Positions 1 through 6,797 of a stretch of DNA of 22,271 nt are shown piece by piece. A program made the translations under genes and the position numbers. Below the pieces are notes generated by a model, which ran no database searches, was not told the DNA's origin, and was given only the letters and a program-made list of their open reading frames with translations. Within the stretch, counting starts at the first letter, position 1. Every line of letters starts with the position of its first letter. The DNA lies in NCBI GenBank assembly GCA_017940105.1, contig JAGAZG010000091.1, positions 1 through 22,271 on the forward strand, in the 5' to 3' direction. This DNA comes from Mailhella sp. GTDB lineage: Bacteria; Desulfobacterota; Desulfovibrionia; Desulfovibrionales; Desulfovibrionaceae.

Positions 1-151
1 AGTCCTGATCCCAGTGGTCGAACTTTTTGGCAAGGTCGCGCACCGCGTCTTCGCCGCGTTCGCGGATGTCTTTTAGCACTTCTTCCACGACCTTGCGGGC
101 CGCGTTCGCATGCTGCTCCGCTGAGTTGCTTGCCTTCTTCAAATATTCCAT
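1..151 (-). CDS. Histidinol dehydrogenase-family protein (HisD/HpsN-like), N-terminal 50 residues only
   Basis: The first 50 codons are visible, starting at an ATG at 151 with AAGGAG eight bases upstream; the rest lies beyond the left edge. The peptide opens MEYLKKASNSAEQ and continues with KVVEEVLKDIRERGEDAVRDLAKKFDHW, matching the N-terminal helical segment of histidinol dehydrogenases (pattern V..I..DIR.RGD.A...L..KFD). The EYLKKA opening is closer to the HisD paralogues annotated as sulfopropanediol 3-dehydrogenase (HpsN, which oxidises 2,3-dihydroxypropanesulfonate to sulfolactate with NAD) than to biosynthetic HisD. That is family knowledge and inference; the catalytic and zinc-binding residues are outside the window, so substrate cannot be decided. 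It is divergent from the serine dehydratase gene and has a TTGACA-type promoter. Family assignment is fairly sure, function is not. Confidence 0.7.
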   Translation of the reverse strand, partial: MEYLKKASNSAEQHANAARKVVEEVLKDIRERGEDAVRDLAKKFDHWDQD

Positions 152-241
152 GACATATCTCCTTGGATAAGCGTACCGAAAAAAAACGGTATGTTTTTCG
201 TGCGGCCAAGGCATGACCGCACAGGCATGAAAACTGTGTCC

Positions 242-271
242 TGTATAATGTGTCTTATATATTAATGTCAA
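242..271 (-). promoter_or_regulatory. Promoter of the HisD/HpsN-like gene
   Basis: On the minus strand a consensus TTGACA (266-271) is followed after 18 bases by TATACA (242-247). The 5' leader of about 85 bases then carries two short inverted repeats: TGCGG/CCGCA (201-205 and 217-221) and TACCG/CGGTA around an eight-A spacer (174-178 and 187-191). These could be operators or leader hairpins. On the plus strand TATAAT (244-249) overlaps the same site and could serve as the -10 of sdaA, although no good -35 is visible for it. Confidence 0.5.
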
Positions 272-403
272 CAGAGGTATTCATAAAAAGACCAGCACTC
301 CGAACAGATCGGCTGATGAATGCGCACCGTCCTTGAAAAAAATCCTGTTTTAAGCAACTGTTTACTGAGAATGAACGCATAACTGCTACCATCAGAGGGT
401 TTC

Positions 404-1771
404 ATGCCGCCAATCCGCACATCGCTTTTTTCCTTATTTAAAGCAGGTCCTGGTCCATCCAGCTCCCATACCATGGGTCCCATGACCGCAGGCAGGCTTT
501 TTCGTGAAGCCTGCATGACACTCCCTCGGGAACAGCTTGCCCAAGCAGTCTCTGTACGTGCACATCTGCTGGGCTCTTTGAGTGCTACCGGCACAGGCCA
601 CGGCACCGATGCCGCCCTGCTTGCAGGACTTTTGGGCTGGACTCCTGAAGAATGTCCTCCAGGACTGCTCTGCAAGCTTGCGGACGCAAAAGCCAAATCA
701 TGCCGGGTTGAACTGAATGGAAAAGCAATCTCAGCAGGGCTTGCAAACATCATCCATGGTCAGGTGCATCATAATCATCCTTGGAGCAACGCCATGACTC
801 TGGAGTTGCTTGATGCCGGCGGACAGACCCTTTTTTCACGCAACTACTATTCTGTCGGTGGAGGATTTGTGCAGTGGGATGGCTGGGAAGAGCCCGAACT
901 GGGCGAACCAGCGCACCCATATTCTTGCATGGATGAACTGCGCGCCATTGCCAGGGGTGAAGGCCTTAACATCTATGAAATCATGCTCGACAACGAAACA
1001 GCTATTACGGGCATGCACCGCAAAGACATCATACACAAGCTCAACTCTCTGCTTGACATGATGGAAGACTCCGTCAGGCGGGGCCTTGATGCAGAGGGTA
1101 CGCTGCCCGGTCCGCTGGGCGTTCAGCGCAAGGCGCGCTCCCTTTGGCGCATGGCCGAATCCATTCCGTCCTCTCCCGAACGATTTCTTGCCAGGCTCAA
1201 TGCCTGCGCCTTCGCCGCAGCCGAAGAAAACGCTGCTGGGGGAGTGGTTGTGACCGCACCCACCTGCGGTTCAGCCGGCGTGCTGCCGTCCATCCTTCAC
1301 GCCATGCGGCACGATATGTTTCTAGGAGACCGCGCCATTCGCGAAGGTTTTCTCTCTGCCGCGGCAATTGGCTTCATAGCCAAGCATAATGCCAGCATAG
1401 CTGGCGCCGAGGTCGGATGCCAGGGCGAAATAGGCGTGGCCTCATCCATGGCTGCCGCCATGCTGACAGACGCTCTCGGACATTCGTCCCACATTGTGGA
1501 AAACGCCGCCGAAGTGGCTCTTGAACACCATCTGGGCATGACTTGCGACCCTGTTGGAGGGCTCGTGCAAATCCCATGCATTGAGCGATGCGCCATGGGA
1601 GCAGTAAAAGCTTTTAATGCCTCGCTGATCAGCCGGGGCACAAGCTCAAGCTCACATCGCGTATCGCTGGATGCGGCCATCGCAGCCATGGCCGAAACCG
1701 GCCGTGAAATGAGCTTGAAATTCAAGGAAACTTCCCTTGGAGGGCTGGCAGCCAGCATGGTAGAATGCTGA
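404..1771 (+). CDS. sdaA: L-serine dehydratase (L-serine ammonia-lyase), iron-sulfur-dependent, single-chain
   Basis: Deaminates L-serine to pyruvate and ammonia in the cytoplasm. The 455-aa product has the length of the single-polypeptide enzyme (E. coli SdaA is 454 aa). The N-terminal beta domain carries the signature GPSSSHTMGPM at residues 18-28. The alpha domain contains TCGSAGVLPS, GCQGEIGVASSMAAA and CDPVGGLVQIPCIERC, whose cysteines are those used in this family to hold the oxygen-sensitive [4Fe-4S] cluster that activates the substrate hydroxyl. The start at 404 is preceded by AGAGGG and gives the usual short leader before the SSSHT motif. The gene stands alone on the plus strand, divergent from the HisD-like gene and convergent with pheT, with which it shares a terminator. 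A catabolic role feeding pyruvate is likely. Confidence 0.93.
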   Translation: MPPIRTSLFSLFKAGPGPSSSHTMGPMTAGRLFREACMTLPREQLAQAVSVRAHLLGSLSATGTGHGTDAALLAGLLGWTPEECPPGLLCKLADAKAKSCRVELNGKAISAGLANIIHGQVHHNHPWSNAMTLELLDAGGQTLFSRNYYSVGGGFVQWDGWEEPELGEPAHPYSCMDELRAIARGEGLNIYEIMLDNETAITGMHRKDIIHKLNSLLDMMEDSVRRGLDAEGTLPGPLGVQRKARSLWRMAESIPSSPERFLARLNACAFAAAEENAAGGVVVTAPTCGSAGVLPSILHAMRHDMFLGDRAIREGFLSAAAIGFIAKHNASIAGAEVGCQGEIGVASSMAAAMLTDALGHSSHIVENAAEVALEHHLGMTCDPVGGLVQIPCIERCAMGAVKAFNASLISRGTSSSSHRVSLDAAIAAMAETGREMSLKFKETSLGGLAASMVEC

Positions 1772-1807
1772 TGCAAAAAGCCGCCTCTGAGAGACGGCTT
1801 TTTGCAT
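1771..1807. terminator. Bidirectional terminator between convergent sdaA and pheT
   Basis: A perfect 13-bp inverted repeat (ATGCAAAAAGCCG at 1771-1783 and its complement at 1795-1807) encloses an 11-base centre that can itself pair through CTC/GAG. The T tract in the 3' arm serves sdaA and the A tract in the 5' arm becomes the U tract for pheT read on the minus strand. It begins at the last base of the sdaA stop codon and lies 15 bases past the pheT stop. Confidence 0.9.
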
Positions 1808-1822
1808 CATAAGTTAAAAAGG

Positions 1823-4237
1823 TTACACCGTTACGCCAAGCTGTCTGACGACAGCAGCGGCAATTTTTTCGCGTTCTTTGTCCACCTCGCCGTCCTGGAG
1901 CGTGCGGTCTTCCCTGCGGAAGGTCAGCCGGCAGGTAACATTGCGGACTCCAGCTCCTTCAGGCTCATAGACATAAAGCAGTTCTGCGCTGTCCAGCAGT
2001 TGTCCCTTCACCCCGCGCACGGCTGAAAGCAACGTTTCTGCGTGCATATCCAACGGTGCAATAAAGGTGATATCGCGCCGCACCGCAGGAAAGACAGGCA
2101 GTGCTTTAAATGCAGCTCTCCTGTCCTGAGACGCTTTTCTCAAGAGATCAAGATCCACATCTGCATACCAGACAGGCTTTTTAGCAAGATAGGAGTCGGC
2201 CAGGGCAGGTTTGAGTCGGCCAATGATTCCTGCGGCTGTTCCGTCAGCCATGCTCACACGCACGGCGGGAGCAAGGTAGGCATGTCCGTCTGCAAGAGCA
2301 AAGGACGGCGTGTCAAGATGCAGCCAGGCAAACAGCTTTTCGACAAGTCCACGGATATCAGCATAATCCATGTCTGCCTGCTCATGCCCCCACACCTCGT
2401 CAAAACGAGTGCCCGTCAGCACCATGGCCATATGGCGAACTTCCCTGACCGTTGTATCGCTTGAGACATCTTGGGTAAAGCATTCTGCAATTTCAAAAAG
2501 GCGCACGCCAGGCGCGCTCTGGGCAAGATTCCGGCGCACATCCTGAAAAAGCCCAGGCGCGAGCTCCGTGCGCAGCACGTCCTGCTCTGCGGTAAGAGGA
2601 TTCATGATGCGCACGCGGCCATCTTCTGGCAGCCCCAGGAAATCCAGGTCGGCAGTGCCCACGAAACTGTAGTTCACAGCTTCGTTCAGCCCCAGGCCGG
2701 CGGCCCAGTGCTTTACGCGCATCATAAATGCATGACGGCTCTCGGGAGCTCCAAAGCTTTCAAGATTATGAGGAATGGAAGGCAAAGTCTCGCCAAGCCT
2801 GTCTACACCCTTGAATATGGCTATCTCTTCAATGAGGTCGGCTTCACGCGTGAGGTCATAGCGCCAGCCGGGTGCACATACCGTCCACTCAGCATCGCCG
2901 CACTGCACAGTGCAACCCAGGCTTTCGAGCGTCTTCAGGCAAAATTCATCGGTCAGAGGCACGCCAAGCAACGCTTCTGCGCGGCTGCGGCGAAAACGCA
3001 CCGGAACGGGTTTCCACGGCCTTGGAGTGCATTTACAGATGCCGCGGCAAACGCTTGCGCCCGAAAGTTCGGCCATGAGAGCTGCTGCCCTGTCCAGGGC
3101 AAAGGCCATGCCCGTAGGATCAACACCGCGTTCATACCGGTATGAAGCCTCGCTGTTCAGACCAAGGCGACGTGCTGTAAGCCGGATGGAACTGGGGCGG
3201 AAAACAGCGCATTCCAAAAAGACGCTCTCGCTTTCGCCGGTAATTTCTGTCTCAAGCCCGCCCATGACGCCTGCCAGGGCGACAGGACGATCAGCATCGC
3301 ATATCAGGCCGTCGCCAGCCTTGAGAGCACGCTTCTGCCCGTCAAGCGTGACCAGTTCTTCTCCGTCTGTCGCCGGACGCACGATAATGCGGCTGCCCTT
3401 CAGCTTGTTGTGGTCAAAGGCATGCAAAGGCTGACCAAGCTCCATGAGGATGTAGTTTGTCACGTCAACCAGGTTGGAAATAGCCCGAATGCCGACAGCG
3501 TTAAGCCTCCAGCGCATCCATGCCGGCGAAGGACCGGTCTTGGCACCCTTGATGATGCGCCCGGTATATGAAGGGCAGAGATCGCCGTCCAGCACTTCCA
3601 CAGGAACGGTCATGCTTATGTCTTCACCGTTTTCTTCAAGCGTGAACTCCGGCAGGCTGACAGGCAATCCAAGATACGCGCCGATCAGGCGGGCAAAACC
3701 ATGCACAGACAGGCAGTCCGCACGGTTCGGGGTGATGCTAATGTCCAGCACTTCCTGATCAAGGCCATATGCCTCAATAAAGCGTTCGCCCAATTCCGGT
3801 CTGCGTCCAAAGCGGTCTGCCTCAGGCAGGACAAGTATGCCCGAATGATCGTCAGCAAGGCCAAGCTCCCGCTCTGAACATATCATGCCAAAAGAAGGCA
3901 CACCGCGAAGCTTTGCCTTTTTAATGACGATACCGCCCGGCAGAGTCGCTCCGACTGGAGCGACGGGCACAAGCTGACCAGCCGCCACATTGGGCGCTCC
4001 GCAAACGATATTGAGTGGCTCCTGCCCACCGACATCCACCGTGCATACGTGCAGATGGTCAGAATCCGGATGATTTTCGCAGGTAAGCACGCGGCCGACA
4101 ACTACCTGCGCAATCTCCGCGTAGGGATGAAGCACTTCTTCCAGTTCAAGGCCAAGCATGGTAAGCATGGCTCCCAGTTCTTCAGCCGTGCCGGAATAGG
4201 GAACAAATTCTTTCAGCCAATTAAAACTCAACAGCAT
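1823..4237 (-). CDS. pheT: Phenylalanine-tRNA ligase beta subunit
   Basis: Beta chain of the heterotetrameric (alpha2 beta2) phenylalanyl-tRNA synthetase, which charges tRNA-Phe; the beta chain carries tRNA binding and editing. The 804-aa length is normal. Domains in order: an N-terminal EMAP/tRNA-binding OB fold at about residues 40-150 (NHPDSDHLHVCTVDVG, VCGAPNV and SFGMICSERELGL), the B3/4 editing domain at about 210-390, B5, the catalytic-like core, and a C-terminal ferredoxin-fold anticodon-binding domain from about residue 710 (FPAVRRDITFI). The start ATG at 4237 is preceded by AAGGAAGG, which overlaps the pheS stop; the 12-base gap indicates co-translation with pheS. It ends at the bidirectional terminator shared with sdaA. 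No irregularity seen. Confidence 0.97.
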   Translation of the reverse strand: MLLSFNWLKEFVPYSGTAEELGAMLTMLGLELEEVLHPYAEIAQVVVGRVLTCENHPDSDHLHVCTVDVGGQEPLNIVCGAPNVAAGQLVPVAPVGATLPGGIVIKKAKLRGVPSFGMICSERELGLADDHSGILVLPEADRFGRRPELGERFIEAYGLDQEVLDISITPNRADCLSVHGFARLIGAYLGLPVSLPEFTLEENGEDISMTVPVEVLDGDLCPSYTGRIIKGAKTGPSPAWMRWRLNAVGIRAISNLVDVTNYILMELGQPLHAFDHNKLKGSRIIVRPATDGEELVTLDGQKRALKAGDGLICDADRPVALAGVMGGLETEITGESESVFLECAVFRPSSIRLTARRLGLNSEASYRYERGVDPTGMAFALDRAAALMAELSGASVCRGICKCTPRPWKPVPVRFRRSRAEALLGVPLTDEFCLKTLESLGCTVQCGDAEWTVCAPGWRYDLTREADLIEEIAIFKGVDRLGETLPSIPHNLESFGAPESRHAFMMRVKHWAAGLGLNEAVNYSFVGTADLDFLGLPEDGRVRIMNPLTAEQDVLRTELAPGLFQDVRRNLAQSAPGVRLFEIAECFTQDVSSDTTVREVRHMAMVLTGTRFDEVWGHEQADMDYADIRGLVEKLFAWLHLDTPSFALADGHAYLAPAVRVSMADGTAAGIIGRLKPALADSYLAKKPVWYADVDLDLLRKASQDRRAAFKALPVFPAVRRDITFIAPLDMHAETLLSAVRGVKGQLLDSAELLYVYEPEGAGVRNVTCRLTFRREDRTLQDGEVDKEREKIAAAVVRQLGVTV

Positions 4238-4249
4238 GTGTAACCTTCC

Positions 4250-5290
4250 TTACGCCGGGAACTGATGGAGAAAGCGCACGTCGTTCTCAAAGTTCATGCG
4301 CAAATCCGTAAGACCATACTTGAGCATGGCTATGCGCTCCACGCCAAGGCCGAAAGCAAAGCCCGTGAACGCTTCGGGATCGTAGCCTACAGCTTGGAAC
4401 ACAGCGGGATCGACCATGCCGCTGCCAAGAATCTCCAGCCAGCCCGACCCCTTGCAAACCCTGCAGGGCTGCCCGTCGACATGCCCATGCCCGCCGCATT
4501 GCGTGCAGGACATGTCAACTTCTGCGCTTGGCTCTGTAAACGGGAAAAAGCTCGGGCGAAAGCGGACTCGCGTGCTGCTGCCAAAAACCGCGCGCACGAA
4601 CGCCGTGAGCGTACCGCGAAGATCGGCCATGGTGACATGCTTGTCCACAAGAAGTCCCTCTATCTGGTGGAACATGGGGGTATGCGTCACGTCTGAATCG
4701 CGGCGGTACACCTTGCCTGGGCCAATGATTGCCAAAGGAGGCCTGCGCTTCATCATGGTGCGCACCTGCACACAGGATGTATGAGTGCGAAGGAGAATCT
4801 TATCCGTGATATACAGAGTATCCTGCATGTCACGGGCCGGATGTTCAGGAGGCATATTGAGAGCTTCAAAACAGTTGAAATCTGTTTCGACTTCAGGACC
4901 TCCGGCAATTTCATACCCCATGTTCTGAAAGACAGAGCAGACTTCCTGCATGGCAAGGGTGATGGGATGCAAGGATCCGTTCCATACCGACCGTCCAGGC
5001 AGGCTGGGGTCGAACTTTGCCAGGAAGGCAGATTCCTTTTCTTCTTCCTGGCGTTTGCGGCGCTCTTCAAAAATATCAAGAAGTCGCTGCTTTACGGCGT
5101 TGGCAGCCTGACCAAAACCAGGCCTGTCCTGCGGTGAAAGATCTCGAAGATGAGACATTAGCTCGGCAAGCCTGCCCTTGCGGCCCAAAAAATCTATACG
5201 AGCGGCCTCAAGTTCAGCCGCTGTAGTTATCTGGCGAAGCTGTTCTTCGAGCTTGCTGGCCAGACCGTTCAATTGTTCCAGAAGATCCAT
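4250..5290 (-). CDS. pheS: Phenylalanine-tRNA ligase alpha subunit
   Basis: Catalytic alpha chain of phenylalanyl-tRNA synthetase, 346 aa. An N-terminal coiled-coil tRNA-binding arm (residues 1-85) is followed by the class II catalytic core: RTHTSCVQVR, the motif 2 region with HTPMFHQIEGL, and motif 3 GFAFGLGVERIAML near the C terminus. I chose ATG at 5290 rather than the TTG two codons upstream because GAGG lies seven bases before the ATG, while the TTG would have almost no spacing. A local oddity is a pair of CxxCxGxG-type motifs (cysteines at about residues 262, 265, 276 and 279), resembling half of a DnaJ zinc finger; many PheS proteins have only a shorter cysteine cluster here. It heads the pheST pair and lies 45 bases downstream of an intrinsic terminator that follows rplT. 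Confidence 0.97.
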   Translation of the reverse strand: MDLLEQLNGLASKLEEQLRQITTAAELEAARIDFLGRKGRLAELMSHLRDLSPQDRPGFGQAANAVKQRLLDIFEERRKRQEEEKESAFLAKFDPSLPGRSVWNGSLHPITLAMQEVCSVFQNMGYEIAGGPEVETDFNCFEALNMPPEHPARDMQDTLYITDKILLRTHTSCVQVRTMMKRRPPLAIIGPGKVYRRDSDVTHTPMFHQIEGLLVDKHVTMADLRGTLTAFVRAVFGSSTRVRFRPSFFPFTEPSAEVDMSCTQCGGHGHVDGQPCRVCKGSGWLEILGSGMVDPAVFQAVGYDPEAFTGFAFGLGVERIAMLKYGLTDLRMNFENDVRFLHQFPA

Positions 5291-5335
5291 GTTCAAGCCT
5301 CAGCAGGCCGCGCTGGGCGCAGCCCGAATAAATAT

Positions 5336-5361
5336 AAAAAAGGCGCGGTTCAAGCCGCGCC
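5336..5361 (-). terminator. Intrinsic terminator between rplT and pheS
   Basis: Read on the minus strand, a 7-bp GC-only stem (GGCGCGG/CCGCGCC, 5355-5361 and 5342-5348) with a six-base loop CTTGAA is followed directly by six T. It ends the thrS-infC-rpmI-rplT unit. Because only about 45 bases separate it from the pheS ATG and no clear promoter lies between, it may also act as a pheST attenuator. Confidence 0.85.
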
Positions 5362-5428
5362 CTGACGGGGAAACCCAAAATATATCTTCCCGGCTTTGGC
5401 AGTCTGCCGCAGCCGTTCAGGAATGCTG

Positions 5429-5782
5429 CTACGCCAGCTTGGACTTTGCCAGTTCAACAATGGCAGCAAAGTCGGCCTTTTCGCGAACGGCAAGGTCGGC
5501 AAGCATCTTGCGGTTGATTTCTACCCCGGCTTTCTTAAGCCCGTCCATCAGGCGGGAATAGGAAAGTCCGTTGATACGGGCGCCGGCGTTAATGCGCTGG
5601 ATCCACAAACGGCGGAAGGCGCGCTTGCGAAGCCTGCGACCTTCAAAGGCAAAATTGAGAGAACGTTCAACGGCTTCGCGGGCTATGCGGTACAAACGGC
5701 TGCGACCACCGCGAAAGCCCTTGGCCAAATCCAGATATTTCTTGTGCCGACGATGGGCTGCAAGACCTCTCTTTACACGCAT
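5429..5782 (-). CDS. rplT: 50S ribosomal protein L20
   Basis: Assembly protein of the large ribosomal subunit that binds 23S rRNA early. The 117-aa, strongly basic protein starts MRVKRGLAAHRRHKKYLDLAKGFRGGRS, the conserved RNA-binding tail of L20, and continues with RLWIQRINAGARINGLSYSRLMDGLKKAGVEINRKMLADLA, the globular part. The ATG at 5782 is preceded by GGAGG with a seven-base gap. It follows rpmI after 102 bases. In E. coli L20 represses translation of the rpmI-rplT message; the hairpins upstream of rpmI here could play a similar part, but that is inference. Confidence 0.97.
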   Translation of the reverse strand: MRVKRGLAAHRRHKKYLDLAKGFRGGRSRLYRIAREAVERSLNFAFEGRRLRKRAFRRLWIQRINAGARINGLSYSRLMDGLKKAGVEINRKMLADLAVREKADFAAIVELAKSKLA

Positions 5783-5884
5783 GGAAAATCCTCCATCTTC
5801 AGTCCCGCGAGGCGGAGATCAGGCCAACGGGAGTTGAGCCGCATAAGCGGCGGGATAAAAAAACGGCGCTGCTGCGTCTGACGC

Positions 5885-6082
5885 TTAGGCGTACGGCAGA
5901 AGGCGCTTGACAGCTTTCATGTTAGCGCTGTCGACCAGAGTGCCCTGCCCAAGGCGAGAACGGCGCTTGGAATCCTTCTTGGTAAGGATATGGCGCAGGT
6001 TCTGGCGGCGGCGGCGGAACTTGCCGCTGCCGGTCGTGCTGAAACGCTTGGCGGCAGAACGGCGGGTTTTGATCTTTGGCAT
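5885..6082 (-). CDS. rpmI: 50S ribosomal protein L35
   Basis: Small basic large-subunit protein of 65 aa, beginning MPKIKTRRSAAKRFSTTGSGK, the invariant L35 N terminus, and ending in KRLLPYA. The same frame stays open upstream, but the start at 6082 is fixed by the family N terminus and by AAGGAG eight bases before the ATG. A 177-base gap separates it from infC and contains a promoter and two hairpins, so rpmI-rplT can probably be transcribed separately as well as by read-through from thrS-infC. Confidence 0.97.
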   Translation of the reverse strand: MPKIKTRRSAAKRFSTTGSGKFRRRRQNLRHILTKKDSKRRSRLGQGTLVDSANMKAVKRLLPYA

Positions 6083-6105
6083 AGCCAACTCCTTATAAAA
6101 ACGTG

Positions 6106-6124
6106 CCTTCTCACAATGAGAAAG
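6106..6124 (-). promoter_or_regulatory. Leader hairpin just upstream of the rpmI ribosome binding site
   Basis: An 8-bp stem with one G-U pair and a three-base loop (6117-6124 with 6106-6113) lies about 10 bases before the AAGGAG of rpmI and is followed by a T-rich stretch (CGTTTTTAT) on the minus strand. Its position suits a translational operator or attenuator of the rpmI-rplT message. Function is inferred only from position. Confidence 0.35.
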
Positions 6125-6148
6125 CCTGCTGCGCTTTGCAGCGGAAGG

Positions 6149-6177
6149 AATATGCACCATTCCAGCCCAAACTGCAA
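6149..6177 (-). promoter_or_regulatory. Promoter of rpmI-rplT
   Basis: On the minus strand TTGCAG (6172-6177) and CATATT (6149-6154) are separated by 17 bases, placing the start of transcription about 60 bases before the rpmI ATG and upstream of the leader hairpin. A second hairpin (GGGCGAAAA/TTTTCGCCC, 6193-6201 and 6208-6216) lies just upstream of this promoter in the infC-rpmI gap and may partly terminate the infC transcript. Confidence 0.4.
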
Positions 6178-6259
6178 GCACAAAATCCCATTGGGCGAAA
6201 AACCATGTTTTCGCCCGCCCCCGCCGGATGCGGCATGCGGCAGGGTATTGCTCAATGAG

Positions 6260-6796
6260 CTATTTCTTCGGCAGGGGCACAAGCAGCATCTGCAATGTGC
6301 GGCCTTCGGCGCTGGGCGCCTGTTCAACCTTGCCTATGTCTGCTGTGTCGGCAACGATCTTTTCAAGGATGGCTTCGCCCCTGTCCTTATGAACGATCTC
6401 ACGGCCGCGAAAAAACACTGTCACCTTGCAGCGGTCACCGTCATTGAGAAAGCGGCGTATGTGGCGAACTTTGGTTTCGTAGTCGTTATCGTCAGTCTTT
6501 GGGCGGACCTTGATCTCCTTAATCTGGATCACTGTCTGCTTTTTTTTGGCTTCCTTTTCCTTCTTTTCCTGCTCGTACTTAAACTTGCCGTAATCCATGA
6601 TGCGGCAGACAGGAGGATTAGCCGTTGCCGCTACTTCCACGAGATCCAGTCCGGCCTCATGGGCCATGGCAATGGCTTCAGAAACAGAAAGGATGCCAAG
6701 CTGTTCCCCTTCCGCACCTATCACCCGGACTTCCCGGGTGCGAATCTGCTCGTTGCGGCGGGGCCCGTTCTGGACTGCGTCGCGGCGAGGTCTCAT
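6260..6796 (-). CDS. infC: Translation initiation factor IF-3
   Basis: Binds the 30S subunit, prevents premature joining of 50S and checks the start codon and initiator tRNA. The 178-aa product has the N-terminal domain with NEQIRTREVRVIGAEGEQLGI and PPVCRIMDYGKFKYE, a lysine-rich linker (EKKEKEAKKKQ), and the C-terminal domain with IKEIKVRPKTDDNDYETKVRHIRRFL. The start is uncertain. The ATG at 6796 lies one base past the thrS stop but has no SD near it, so it would depend on re-initiation. A strong GGAGG at 6820-6824 instead sits eight bases before an in-frame ATA at 6811, which would add five residues. Non-AUG starts are a known autoregulatory feature of infC (AUU in enterobacteria). Confidence 0.96.
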   Translation of the reverse strand: MRPRRDAVQNGPRRNEQIRTREVRVIGAEGEQLGILSVSEAIAMAHEAGLDLVEVAATANPPVCRIMDYGKFKYEQEKKEKEAKKKQTVIQIKEIKVRPKTDDNDYETKVRHIRRFLNDGDRCKVTVFFRGREIVHKDRGEAILEKIVADTADIGKVEQAPSAEGRTLQMLLVPLPKK

Positions 6797-6797
6797 G

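Noticed and set aside
2042..3434. Several plus-strand open frames of 140-224 codons
   Set aside because: All are antisense shadows of pheT, without SD or recognisable products.
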